Below the pieces are notes generated by a model that was not told the DNA's origin, did not search any database, and worked only from the letters and a program-made list of their open reading frames with translations. Of a stretch of DNA of 64,000 bases, positions 11,380 to 24,100 are shown piece after piece; the first letter of the stretch is position 1, and the number at the start of each line of letters is the position of its first letter. Both the position numbers and the translations under genes were made by a program. The stretch covers positions 12,407,917-12,471,916 of the forward strand of contig NC_092571.1 of NCBI RefSeq assembly GCF_037975245.1, given 5' to 3'. Source of the DNA: Apostichopus japonicus (taxonomy: Eukaryota; Echinodermata; Holothuroidea; Aspidochirotida; Stichopodidae).

Positions 11380-11655
11380 ATAGTTTCTCATATTTTAGCG
11401 ATACTCAACTTTCCTATTTTTTGGTGTTTCTCTTTCTCATTTTTTGCGGTACTCACTTTTCATATTTCGGTGGTACTCACTTTCTCATATTTTGGTGGTA
11501 CTCACTTTCTCATATTTTAGCGATACCCAACTTTCTCATGTTTGGTGGTACTTTTGCATATGTTTGGTGGTACTCACTTTCTCATGTTTGGTGGTACTCA
11601 CTTTCTCATATTTTCGTGGTACTCACTTTCTCATATTTTCGTGGTACTCAGTAGG
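11380..11655. repeat. Minisatellite, about 25-bp unit
   Basis: About eleven copies of GGTGGTACTCACTTTCTCAT plus ATTTT, with drift to AGCGATACTCAACTTTC in early units. It lies in the intergenic space 3' of NOC2L. Confidence 0.92.
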
Positions 11656-12217
11656 TTTGATAAAAGTAAGCTGAAGTAGCAAACCATATTGCATAAGTTG
11701 CTTGCAAGGGAAACATATTAATCTGGACAAGCTGGTATGAACAAATTAATATTTCGTCTTAGTCATTTTGCAATAGTTGATTAAAAGGTACCCAAATCTG
11801 TACTAGGAACCATCGCATGACCCAGTACATGGCCCCTGTACCCCCATCGAATAGCCCATGACTCATCATATTAACCAGCATGCTCTATCAATTGTGGTAC
11901 ACAGATTCTTATGTAAAGTGACAACAAAAATCCTTCATATTCTCCTTTATTGCAATCATTTTTCTTAGTATTAAAATTTGATAGTGATTTTAAGATTGAT
12001 TTTTTAAACATTTGCATAGCAGAAGATATCACTGGAAAAAAAAAGAAAGGATTAAATTGCACTGGATAAACCAAAAAGTGGATCAAAGAAATTTACATAA
12101 GAATATCAATAAAGATAAGATTACACATCTTACTACAGTCCTTTAGAGAAGATTATCAAAAGAAAAACGTAACAAAGAGCTCGTGGTTAAAGTCCGTGAT
12201 AAACGTAATATAGTCGC

Positions 12218-12300
12218 TTATATTCTATATATAGTATATAATCTATATATAGACTATATATAGAGAATATATACTATATATAGTCTATATATTATTTTCT
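12218..12300. repeat. AT-rich nested palindrome
   Basis: TCTATATATAGTATATAATC, CTATATATAGACTATATATAG and ACTATATATAGTCTATATA form several overlapping self-complementary stems. It probably arose from a TA microsatellite. Confidence 0.75.
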
Positions 12301-14471
12301 ATACAGTCGCTTATATCTCCATTATTCAACTCGGGGTTGTGACCTTTTTACATGCCGTCAAAATGTGTTGGAGGGTCTCCACAAATTCGAGGGGGGGGGG
12401 GGGGAGGGAGGGGGGAAAAATCGCCAGTATTTGTGGCAACAAGTGACAACATTTGTTAACATAAATAGTTACTTCAAAAGTTGCAAAAGATAACACCATT
12501 TTGCAACTAAACACCCTTGATCGTTTAAAAGTTTACAAATGTGAGGGAGATACCTCCCTCCCCATATCGGCCGCCTTTTCCAGGTCACAACATTTCGCCA
12601 CTGGAGGGTTGCCACGAGGATCAAGATGACAATTGGGGTGCCCATCCCCAAGCCAAAAGTTTGAATACTGGCACTTAAATGATAAACTTACATCACCTTT
12701 TTTGAATACCCCAAAAGATGAAATTTACTTATTGTGAGTATTTGAGTTACTTGCATGAAAAGGAAAATTGTCTCTTTTCTGGGTTGTACGTAACCTTGTC
12801 TACACGTCAGCAATACGTTGAGTCAAGTTGATAAGTTACGTTGCGCAAATAAACTTAAACATGACAAAGTCCGTATTTTTTTATGTGTTGTCGTTTTGTT
12901 CTAAAACACGCTTAGTCTGAAACTCATGTGTCCCTTCAGGGCCACCGTATTATTATGAATATTTGTACGATATTTTCTTGACCAGGTAGAATGGAGTTGA
13001 AATAATACTTAAAGAAAATCTTACGGCTCTTTTAACATTATTCCTCCTTCCAATTTTTGTAGGCAATTGTTACTTAATTAGTTTAGCACTTGCGCGTTTT
13101 TGTTTTAGTTTGGGTATCGATCAAAAAAAGTGAGTTTTGAAAGCACAGAGACCTTTGGAAAATCGGGACAATTCACTTTGCCTACGGGACGACGGTATAT
13201 TTCCGTTGTAAGAGCGGGACAATCTCGAATAATCTGGCCGTATAGTTACCCTACCTTTACTATATTTGATCAAAATTGTATCAGGGAATGGGGCTAATAT
13301 TATTGGCCTTGGATCAATTAGGGGGCACGGGGTAATATGCGAGGCAGAATATTTATTCTCATGTTCATAATGTATTTCACAAACAATGAAAACTTAAAAA
13401 AGGGAGCCTGGTGAAATAATTGTCCCCTGTGGGCCTGGCCTGCGTGGCTCTTGGTACCTCCCCCCCCAGATCCAACCCCACCCCATGATAGTAGTCAGTG
13501 GCTATCAGGGGCGGGGGAATTCATTACCGTCTCAGCAACTGTAAAGGGAATCCAGGCTGGTAATTTCCCTGAACTGAAAAAAACTAATCAGAAAAATATG
13601 ACTTTCCCTCTACACAACACGCACAACAGAAATAATTTGTCTTTGATCATTGTGCTTAATACTTTATTGCTATACACCTTGCATAAGGCACTTAAATTGG
13701 TTTCATCCAAATGTAATATAGTCAGGCACTTATATGTTATTGAAAGACGAAATTGTGAGAGAAAAAAGAAAATTAGTTGCACCATCAAAATTGCTATAAA
13801 AAAAACGTATTGATCTTTGTCACCCAAATTTTTCTATAATATATAAAAAAAAACGGTTGTTAGATGTTAGAAAGACAAGCATTTGCAGATTTTGTACCTG
13901 TTTTCTTTTGAAAGTTTTTATGGCTTTCATGTTTGGAAGAAGTATTTTACTTGCATGGAAGCATCCCTGTTTTGTGCTTATGACAACCGTTTAAGATCCA
14001 CTCAACGAGGTAATGAGGAAAGTAAAAACATTTAGTTATTGAAAGTCACCCGATGGTTAGGCAGCTATCCTAACATGGTATAACTTCTGTATATAACTGC
14101 TTTTTTCATATTGAAAGTTTCTGGGATAGTTAGAATGACTTAGTTTGTCAACTTAAAATGACAGGTTAACTTTCTAATTAGCCTTATTTATATATTACAT
14201 ACACAATCCTTTGCTAAACTAGTTCAAATGTTGTTTTTTCTGTGTATTTTGATTGGCTGTATTCTATTAAAGATTTCCTTATTTCCATGTGGGAGCTAAC
14301 TTCATATAACTTTGTATTCTTTCTCTTTCTCTCTGACTAATTGACACCGTGAACTTCAGAATCTATAAAGGGTCTAACTTGAAAACACCCAAAGTTCCTA
14401 ATGGATAAAAAACAAAAGATAATGCTTCGACTTCTCCGACCCAATGAATATTACATTACTGGCGATGATGA

Positions 14472-14678
14472 CAGCCAGTTGGGACAATTTCCTAATGCTA
14501 ATACCTCTCTAAACTGTACTCCAATTTCATGCTCTGAAAGCACTGATATTGACAGTACAAACAGTTCCTAACCTTGATCTGATAGAAAACATGATATTCA
14601 TACTGCTCGTACTGACAATACGAGTGCTCTGAAGCAGGACATGACAGTGCAGTATAGAAAACATTGTCCCAACTGGGT
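14472..14678. mobile_element. Palindromic fold-back MITE, copy 1
   Basis: CCAGTTGGGACAAT on the left is perfectly inverted as ATTGTCCCAACTGG on the right. The inner halves also pair imperfectly (TGCTCTGAAAGCACT with GAGTGCTCTGAAGCA; GACAGTAC with GTACTGAC). Flanks GATGATGA at 14464 and 14679 look like an 8-bp target duplication. It resembles 55560-55756. Confidence 0.75.
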
Positions 14679-14994
14679 GATGATGATCCTCTATACTGTT
14701 GGATTATCCAAGAGGCAAATGTGTCGCTCAAGGGGCCCTCTGTAACCACTTCCCGGCTAGTCGTACCCAACCTTCGTTTGTCGGGTTTCTCCTGCAACAC
14801 TTACTAAGTAGGACGGGTGCAGAGGGGGTGGGAGGGGGGCATACGGTTCCAGAGGGTCCTAGGGGCTATCAATCTGGCACTGTTAGTTTAGTTCTATATC
14901 GCTGTTGTTCCTCTGTAACTTCCATACTGTAGTTGTTTAAGTTTGTTCTGTAACAACTAGATTCCTCGTAAAAATTTCTTTGGTGTTTTCGTCT

Positions 14995-15153
14995 CTACTG
15001 CATTTCATCGATAAAGTTTTGATACCCTAGCCTCTTAGCAACATTAATCTTGATCTTTAGCGCTGGCCCTAACTTTAGGCCCATGTTGTGTAGAAGATGT
15101 TCCTCTGTTAAAACTGGTAAAATTTCACCGTCGATAGCTTGTTCCCGAAAGAC
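14995..15153 (-). CDS. SAMD11: SAMD11-like exon 12, second half of SAM domain and stop
   Basis: The acceptor is TTTAATGCGCAG; the stop TAG occupies 14997-14995. It encodes [40 protein letters not shown] and [12 protein letters not shown]. The FREQ-x-IDGE-x-LP-x-LTEEHLL and [11 protein letters not shown] runs are nearly identical to human SAMD11, the strongest single match. The protein ends soon after SAM, unlike the longer human tail. Confidence 0.96.
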   Translation of the reverse strand, partial: VFREQAIDGEILPVLTEEHLLHNMGLKLGPALKIKINVAKRLGYQNFIDEMQ

Positions 15154-18100
15154 CTGCGCATTAAAAAGAAAAGAAAAAAGTCACAGATTGAAATCACTAG
15201 ATTGAAAACAGCTGTTACTACACTGAACTAATCAAATTATAAGCAATCTGATTAGTACTGGGCTCAGTTTCAATTAAAAGACAACAACAAAAAAACGATA
15301 AATTTTGAGAAGAAAATAGGTTGATATATTTATTAAGGATATGGCTAAACAAAAAATAATAATCATCAAAGTTGACGTTTAATCTAGAAATTTCAAGATT
15401 ATATGTCGAGATTTAGACTTTTCAAAATTTGTCTAATTGTACCATGTTCCTAATAAACTTCAAGCTTTAACAAAATTTAACAAAGTTTGACAGTCACAAT
15501 TAAGAAATTTTATAAAGTTTAACTTTCGAGTTATGATGACTTTTCGCAATCTTTAATCATTTCTATAATAAACCAACGTAATCAAAACCCACTGAACCAC
15601 TTGGGGGTGGGTATGGAGGAGGGGTGGGGGATGGAGGGGTGGGGGTAGGAGGTGATGGAAGGGGTGGGGTGGGAGAAATGAAGGGGTAGGGATGATGGTG
15701 TACATACCGATGAATTGAACTGAACCACATAGATTTATAGCTGAAATCAAATTTAACCCACCTGACTATAATCTTCACATCCTTTCAAACTTCGCACAAA
15801 TTCGGCTACGTCATCCACCGACCAGTTAGCTATGTCAGACGGTAAAAACACTGTATCACTGGTGCTGGAGGCTGATTGGCGATAGTTTGGATCATCACCT
15901 AGGAAACGAAATGGGGGCAAAGGGAAATAATGTAATGCCGATAAAAAAAAGCGCGCGAACGATGATTTGCCAATTATTTTGAATCTGTGGTGTTGTATAT
16001 AGACCAATAGAATTGTTTGTTTTTTTTGTAGCGTTTGTCAAGTTTTACCATGACGTGAGATAACCCTGTAAGCTACCCTGGGTTATTAAAGACTAGCATA
16101 TCTTTAGCACACAGGTTCACAACAAGCGGCTTGCAAGCCAAATCCTACCCGCAAAAGATTTCAATCCAGCCCGCGAAAAATTACACATAATCTTGCCGCA
16201 CTAATCGAGTATTTAAGTACACACTTAATGTGTTAGGCTTGAGCATTATATTGCCATACCCAGCACATTCCTCAATCTAGTGACGTCATAATTGAGAGGT
16301 TGATTCTGTCAGGGCTATTGGTCTAATCTCCAATCTTTTTCTCTAGCCATAGTATAGAAAAGGAACTGAGAAACTCTGCCCTAGCTCGTGCGTTTCAATC
16401 TTTTCCATAAAAAAAATGTAAAAAAGAATGAGAGTCAATATCTAATGAACATGACAAGTCCCTCCTAAATACTTGAGAAAAATATTTCAAGGCTCTAATC
16501 CTTCAGGAAAGCATATAATTAAAAAAAAAAAAAAAAAATTACCACGATAATGCCTACATTCTCATACTGGTATATAAATATGGCAACTACCAGTTTACTC
16601 TGAAATATTAAGAACCAGCCAGGTTGGGCCCTAGAAAAATTTTTGTCACCTGGTACAACTAATTTGCAGTTTTCTTTAAGTATCTTATGACATGACAGTA
16701 CCCGATATTTACATCACATATTTTCCCGGTCCTCTCCATGTTTTGACCTGTGCCTTCTGATTGTCCCCCCCCCCTCATTGGGGTGTATCCCCTGACCCCC
16801 GCACCCAATCCCACTCTCCTTCTGGTCAGATCTGCGTGTACCTACCATTTGCAAGGGAATTCGGTGTCCCTGCTTTATCTGAAGAAGACTGCGCTGGTCG
16901 GGTCAGTTCGATCATCCTGACATTCAGTGAAGGTGACTTTGAGGTGGGGGTAAATAGGGACCGAGCTCTCTTTGATGACGAGCCCCCTTCACCAGCTGAT
17001 GAGGGTCCTGGGGGGACGGTTAAGCTCTGAGATGCCTGGTGGTACCTATAAATATGAAGGGAACAATATGCATCTGCAAAATGACTTCATGATTCCGCCC
17101 CAAGCTTGGAAATAGGGACCGAAAACTAATTTCTTACTTCCAGTTTTTACTGTTTTGATTTGCGACAAATTCATTTTATTTTATTTTCTTCTTTTTATAT
17201 TATTTTTTCTTGTTTTTGGAGTTTTTTTTCCTTTCACCAATTTCTCTCCAGTATATGTATATATTCATTATATGCAAATGGTGAAAACATTCTATAAGCA
17301 TTGCGCTTCTTTTTTTTCTCCTTTTCCATACATTTGTATAGCTTTGAAATATTGTATATAAATTATCATGATGGGTTTTTTCTTCTTTGTACCTGTCTCT
17401 CTAGATTGTATTGTATATCAAAATATTCGTTTATACTTTGTTAAACATTCATGTACTGTACACAATTGCTGAAAATAAACAGTTGTCATTGTCATTGAAA
17501 TTTGAAGGCCGGAGACACAGAGCCAGCCAATCATCTTTAGCTAATGTGACTAAGATCTCTGTCAACAGCAACCCCCTACCAAACAGCAAAAAAAAAAATA
17601 TTGCTCCGTTTGGGGGATATCCTAGTTTAAAAGTCACATAAATTTTGTAAATGTGTAACATTTTTTAGTGTCACCAGGATATGAGATCACTGTCTCATTT
17701 GTTTTCTTCTCAAAGTTTCAAGGTAAACTGTTATGAGAGTTGACAGCAAAACCAATTCCCTCATAAGGTCACGCTTGTTGTTGTTGTTGTTGTTGTAGAT
17801 TCAAATTGGCAAAAGCTACCTCCATTACAGAAAATAAACATTATAATAAGTTTAAAAAAAATTACAATTAAAAAAGTGTAGCACGTGTCGCTCGATGACG
17901 TCATTTTTAGACTTGATCAAGTCTTCAGCCTTATGTGGAGGTACATTAAACCTGCGATATCTACCAATTGAAATAAGACTTTTCTTTGTAGCTGTTTGGA
18001 AGTTGTTAATGACAGTTATCTCTATCACCTAGACTTATAATGGATGGGTTTTGTGTCTCCTTTAACACATGACAAGTTAGCTATACGTAATATTCAACCG

Positions 18101-21100
18101 TTTCCTTTTCAAAATTTGATGGTTGAAAGTTTTAAGGGTAAATTTTCAAACGCGTGGAAACTTGGGTATCCCAAGATTTCACTCATACTATAGGTGACGG
18201 ATACAGTGATAAGAAGGAGGACGTGTGGCAATGGGGTTATTGAATCCGACTCTCATTTAGGGGGGTGGGGTGGGGTGTCTCTCCCCCACCCCTCAAATGA
18301 TCTACACGCAAGTTCGTGCTAATATGTTACTTATGACTGTTCACTGATGTCTCCCATAACAACGCGAAGTTACACGACAACAACAACAACAAGCTCACCG
18401 TAGCAGGAAAAAATAAATAAATAAAATGGTTGTTTATATTTTGTTTTGTTTAACAATGACTTACGAAGATTTATTGCTCTAAGAATATCTCCGCCATTTA
18501 TCTTTCATCTTTTAAGTTGTTACTTACCTCGGCCTCATTGGCTGATGTGACTTAAAGTTTGTTGAGAATGTAGTAAGAGCGATGTGTGGAACTTTCTGAA
18601 TGGAAATGGAAAAGAGAGAAAACTGAAAATATATCATAATAGCTTGGCAACCGTGTTGAAATAAATATAATAAATAATATTTTCCTAGGTGTTTTGTGTT
18701 TACACCCATCTCGGGAAATATGAATGCAACTATATGACGGGTAAATTGAGAGCAAACTGGATTTAGAAATGGATGAAGGATTGATGTGGATATATGGGAT
18801 TAGGGATGGGTGAAGGATTGATGGAGGTATATATGGGATTAGGGATGGATGAAGGATTGATGGGGGTATATGGGATTAAGGATGGATGAAGGATTGATGG
18901 GGGTATATGGGATTAGGGATGGATAAAGGATTAATGAGGTTATATGGGATTAGGGATGGATGAAGGATTGATAGGGGTATATGGGATTAGGGATGGATGA
19001 AGGATTGATGGGGGCATATAGGATTAGGGATGGATAAAGGATTAATGGGGGTATATGGGATTAGGGATGGAGTAGACAGGAAAGGGACTATAATATTTAC
19101 CTCTTTGACCTCTTTTTTAACATCGAGATGCTTCGGGGCTGTCTGTTTTCGGTTTTTCCCGACCGGTTTTGTGACTGTATAATAGGAGGTTAATATCGAT
19201 GAACTCGACGACATGCTTTCATTATGGTTGATATCACTGGTGGTAATCCTCTCAGCGGGACTGCTTGGTAGCCCGGATTGATGGCTATCAGCTGCTAGAG
19301 ATCTCTGCAGAGATTCTGTAGAAAATTGGCAGCAAAAATGGCACGTGAAGAGCTCCCTTAGCTTCTGCATGGTATATACGTTAGTGCTAGACATTATCGG
19401 GACTTGACGCAAGCCCGCTCCACCACCACCACACACCCACCCACCCCTCCCCCTTTAAGCTCTTTACACTTACCTGTTTGATTCAGGTAGTTGATTATTA
19501 TACAATTTGGCACGGTTTAAGGGCACCACTGTGACTGAAAGTGACGTCAAAGTTCACATTCTATGCACATATCACATACATTGTCAACCCCCCTTACCCC
19601 ACCCCACCCAGGCCGGCCTTTTCCCTCGGACGCCTTTGTTCGTAAATTTTAAGTTTGTTTTGATAACAACTTTTCAATTTCAAAGATTTAACCTTGACCT
19701 ACGTCCTTCTCCCTGTTTCCATTTTTCCTCCCCTGGAACTATCACCACCTCCCCAATACCCCGACCCACTCCCTCCCACCCACCCACCCACCCACCCATC
19801 CCTTCCGACCCACCGTTACTCCCTTCTTCTGCAGTTGAATGATATACCGATTTGAAGTCGTTTCCAAATGCCTTTCTCATACTGTATAACTTGAACACCT
19901 TTAATCGTTATATCAATCTCACCGATGTTATTTGGTTCTGGCGAGTTGGCCATTTCAAAGAGTTTCCTTTGCTCTTCGTCATAAATGTCGTCCACGGGTG
20001 AGGCGCTGCGGGCTCGTTTTAAATTTGCACTTCTGATCGAAGAATATTCTCTGAAATTGTCGATAGACATATCGTCAAGATGGTGCCTTAAATGAAGGAG
20101 AGAAGAAAAAAACACACACATATTAAAATTACTCGATGTTTAATGAAATTCCACACAAAACTTAGTGGTTTGAGGATTTATGAGTGTCGATACTTGCATG
20201 TCTCCCACTCAACACATGCACTTGCCCATCTACTATTGAAACGTTTTAGCACTGCGCCCTTACTCTCTGGGCACCGCCTACTCTATCCTCCTTCCCGATT
20301 TACCATGACCTATGGACTCTCCAGTCACAGGTAAGGGAATCGGGGTAGGGTAGTTAGTATGAGCCGCAGCAGGAACAAAACAAGTAAAGAACCAAAAACG
20401 AAATTTAGAAATAAAACGCGAGCCTCTTCTGACTGACCGAGACCCTACGACGTGAAAACAAAAGTGGATTGAGTGCAAGGTTACATGTGGTGTCGAATAG
20501 TTATGTGCTACAAGAGCAACAGTAAACAAGGTAACGACTATGATGGCCGCCGGTAAAGTGTCGAAGACTCACCTCACACGTTTGGTTCCTGAGATTAGAT
20601 CGTCTGACCCCTCCTGTTCCTAATCAGGAAGTAAGTGGTTACAACTGGGGTGAAACGAGTGACGACAGTGTGAGATGAAGAGTTCTTGTGACAATCTGTA
20701 GAGATCCTAATTAGGGCGGCGTTACAGGTCGTATGAAGCTCAGCCGTCTAGTCGGAGTAAAGAGCGTAGGTGTAGGTCTTTCGAGAAACAGGTAAGTATC
20801 GTCGCTCGTAAATCCCCATACCTGTTAGTTTCGGGAAATTTACTTCACCCCTCTCTTACCTGTCTCCCATTCAACATCTGTGGCACTGTTACAACGGTGG
20901 GAGGCCCAACCGGACGGGACCTACCCGAAGGAACTACCCAACACTACTTAACCGACACCCTTGCACCGCAAGCGGCTTGTGGGCATGCGGTGTTAGCGGA
21001 TGGTGAGTCTTCGGTTAGAATATCCCTCGTATGACTGTTAAATGATGTTGTTAGTACCTACCGAGAACCCGTCTGCGAACGCCCCGTGAACTACCGCTGT

Positions 21101-24100
21101 CTACTCTGGTCAAAGAGATGCATAAAGAAATCTGTAATTTGGTTCACAGTTGCTGTACATGGAACAATCTGGGTGTCCGCACACCATTGGTGGTAATTTG
21201 TAAGTCGTGAAGAATACGTCCTGACGGTGCCGGGTCGTCTCGCTGCTGCTGCCATATCGGCAACGTCCTCCGTAAAGCCTTGCGCTAGGAGGTCAGACTT
21301 GGTTATGACCACGACGTCAGGTCTAGGGATCGAATGTTGGGGTGGAAGACTCTCCCCATTGGTCTGAGATAGTAGGTGTGTGGAGTCCGGCAGGCTGCGT
21401 GGAACTTCTCGGAGGAGATTTAAGAGAAGTTGGGAATATGGTCTCCTGGGCCACCTGGGAGCTATGAGTAGAAGTCTGGTCCTGGATGTCTGTAGCTTCA
21501 GTAGAACCTTGTGTATGAGACATAGCAGAAGGAAGGCGTACGCCTACATCCAGTCCCAGGATATTGACATTGCATCAATAGCCCAAGGTTGTGGATGGAA
21601 CACCCTGGAACAAACGGTTGGAAGATTGGCGTTCTCGACAGAGGCAAAGAGGTTGATGTTCAGACGGCTGAAAATGTCAAAAAGAACGATGCAAGTTTGT
21701 TGAGCTAGGGACCATCACGTCGGATTCATGTTTTCCCTGGAGAGTACATCCGCGCTATCTGATTCTCTTTCCCCGCTATGTGGGAAGCTGTGAGAAGGAT
21801 ATCGTCCTGATGACACCAAGGAGAAGATTTCATGTTGCCTGGCACAGGCGGGTCGATCTGGTGCCTCCCTCTCTGTTGATGTAAGACACCACTGTCGTAT
21901 TGTTTGTGAACGCTGTCACCGTGCCCGGTGATGCTCTCAGAAATAGTGAAGTGCTCTCACTATACTGCCTCGAGCTCGAGTTCGTTGATGTGATGAATTC
22001 TGTTGCAGTTCGATCAAGTCCTGGAGACCGTCAGAGTTTGCCAAAAGGCTTGAAAGAGCGTCTGAGGTGATAGACGTTAGAAGTCTTCCTTGATGAAACG
22101 GTCTTCCTCCGGCCCATTTTTTGGTATTCGCCCATCAATGTAGGTGAACTGGATCCAATGGTGAACTGGGCACTCGCATTTCTAAGTCGGATTCGTCTGA
22201 TCTGTAAAACTTCAGCAAGTGAATCTGGCTTGGCCTTATTCGAAGCCTGCAAAATGGGATAATGTCGACCATTCTGGCTGCTGAGCATACGAGGAGCTAT
22301 TCGAATTATTGGTACGACTTTTTCTGATGATGGACATACCAGTCCTTGGTTGAAGTCTTATTGGGCGCCGAGGTATTTGACCTGTGTTCTCGGGACTAGC
22401 TGCGATTTCTCTCTGTTGACGATTCAAGCCAGGTGGGCTAGAAGGTCCACCGTGAGAGCGGTGTTGTTGTTGGCAGTGTCTTGGAAAGAATCGCCAAAAC
22501 CAAGTAGTCATCCAAATAGACAAAGAGAGGATCTCTCTGCGTCCAGTACCCAAGCATCCGGATCCAAGATCCATCGATGGGACTGGTTTGACAATCTCCC
22601 CCTATTAACGGGTAGACCGTGGTAAGGTGGGCACCCCTAGGGCCGGGCACCAAGGTGAACCTGGACGGCTGAGCGTCGGGTTCCGTCCTGTCCCGTCTGA
22701 TCGCCGCTCTGGGTTTGTTCCAGGATTCCCATCTTGTCTTCATGGGCCCGACGGCTGTTGCGGTCTGTATTTCGGTGGAGCCGTCCCTGTTAAACGGAGG
22801 CGGGGCGTTGCCCGGCCTAGAAAACGCTGTTTAGGAAGCAGGCACACGAGAAAATCCTCTAAATACCATAAGATGGAAGGTTTAAGGACCACGTCTCACA
22901 AGGAGCAACTGGGTCGAGAAAAGCAACCCCTAACGAAGACGTCGTGCAACTAGTACCCGTACAAAAAACGAGGTACGACAGTGACAAAAATCATGTAAAT
23001 AAGATACTTAGATAGTGATTCGCCAAAAGGTGATAGAACTGGATTCCTAGAAAGAAAGCCTAAGAAACGATTACCAAAATGAAGAAAATTCGACGAAGAA
23101 ACGTTGCAATATTCCTGTTACAATACTCGGCTCGTACCCTTTGAGAAATTTGGTAAAAATGGAGGGTAAAATATAAAATGGTGCTCTATTTTGAAACTTT
23201 GAGGTTGTACCATACCACAATTTAGCCACAAACGCGAAATGAGTGGCGGGCAAGGATTGATGGAATGGGGGGAGGTAGGTGGGGGACGGGGAAGTAAGTA
23301 AGTGACGAATGAAGCTGCAAATATTATGTTAAACTACTTCCTGCAAATTGCATACATGAAAATGAAATGGCTTTAAAGCCTTTAGCAACAGCACATTTTG
23401 TTGTCGATTTCAAGATCTCCTATAAACGTAGTTTTTAATCGACTTTGACGGCTGTTAACACGATCTATATTAGTCAGAATGAACCAAGCGTTGGTTATGC
23501 ACGCCGATGTGATTTTCCTTTTCCTGCAACTCATGTCGGCCGGTGCACACCTACCGTGTGGGAGTCATATAAACTCACTAAAAGCAACAAACTATATGGC
23601 AGACGACACGGCGGTTACTCATTCGCCAACCCGGATCCAGGGATGATGGGAACAACCCATGATCGATATAATTATGGGGCGACGGAGGTATAGCCTAGAG
23701 CGAGAGGGGATGAGGGAGGGCTGGCAGCCCCGGGCCGGGGTTAATTTGGGGCCCCGGAAAAATGGACGGGCCGGGAAATACGCTATATACTATGAACGGT
23801 GCAAAACGTGGGGACAAGTGACGTAATAGTTCTTGGGCGTGATCTGGCGCTCAACGCCGCTGGCAGAGGCTACAACTTACACAACGTCCAAACGCCATAT
23901 TTTTGTTTCTCCTTCGATTAAAACTCCCAGCTGTATAATTCAACACCACACTGCGTTTAATGAAAACTTTTAAAAAAAAATCATTGCTTCCCCATCTCGT
24001 GTTGCGACAGCCATTTTGGTAATGTGCGTAGGTGATGAATGTATAAGTAGGGGTTGTATATAATCCCCCTCACAAAGGTATCCCCTTATACTCCATTTTT

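Larger units (their letters stand above)
9727..14994. other. Convergent intergenic interval between NOC2L and the SAMD11-like gene
   Basis: Holds both 3' untranslated regions, whose ends are not visible. Candidate poly(A) signals are ATTAAA at 10215 and AATAAA at 11180 for NOC2L, and AATAAA (minus strand, 13668-13663) for the SAMD11-like gene. It also holds a 25-bp minisatellite (11380-11655), an AT palindrome (12218-12300), G/C homopolymers near 12390 and 13460, and a fold-back MITE (14472-14678). A 105-codon open frame at 9793-10110, basic and lysine/arginine-rich, follows the NOC2L stop but looks like untranslated sequence. Confidence 0.7.

Noticed and set aside
11380-11655. CRISPR-like array
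   Set aside because: The repeats are directly adjacent with no unique spacers and the context is a eukaryotic genome; it is a minisatellite.
21380-21703. 107-codon plus-strand frame
   Set aside because: Antisense shadow of the decayed DIRS RNase H and recombinase region.
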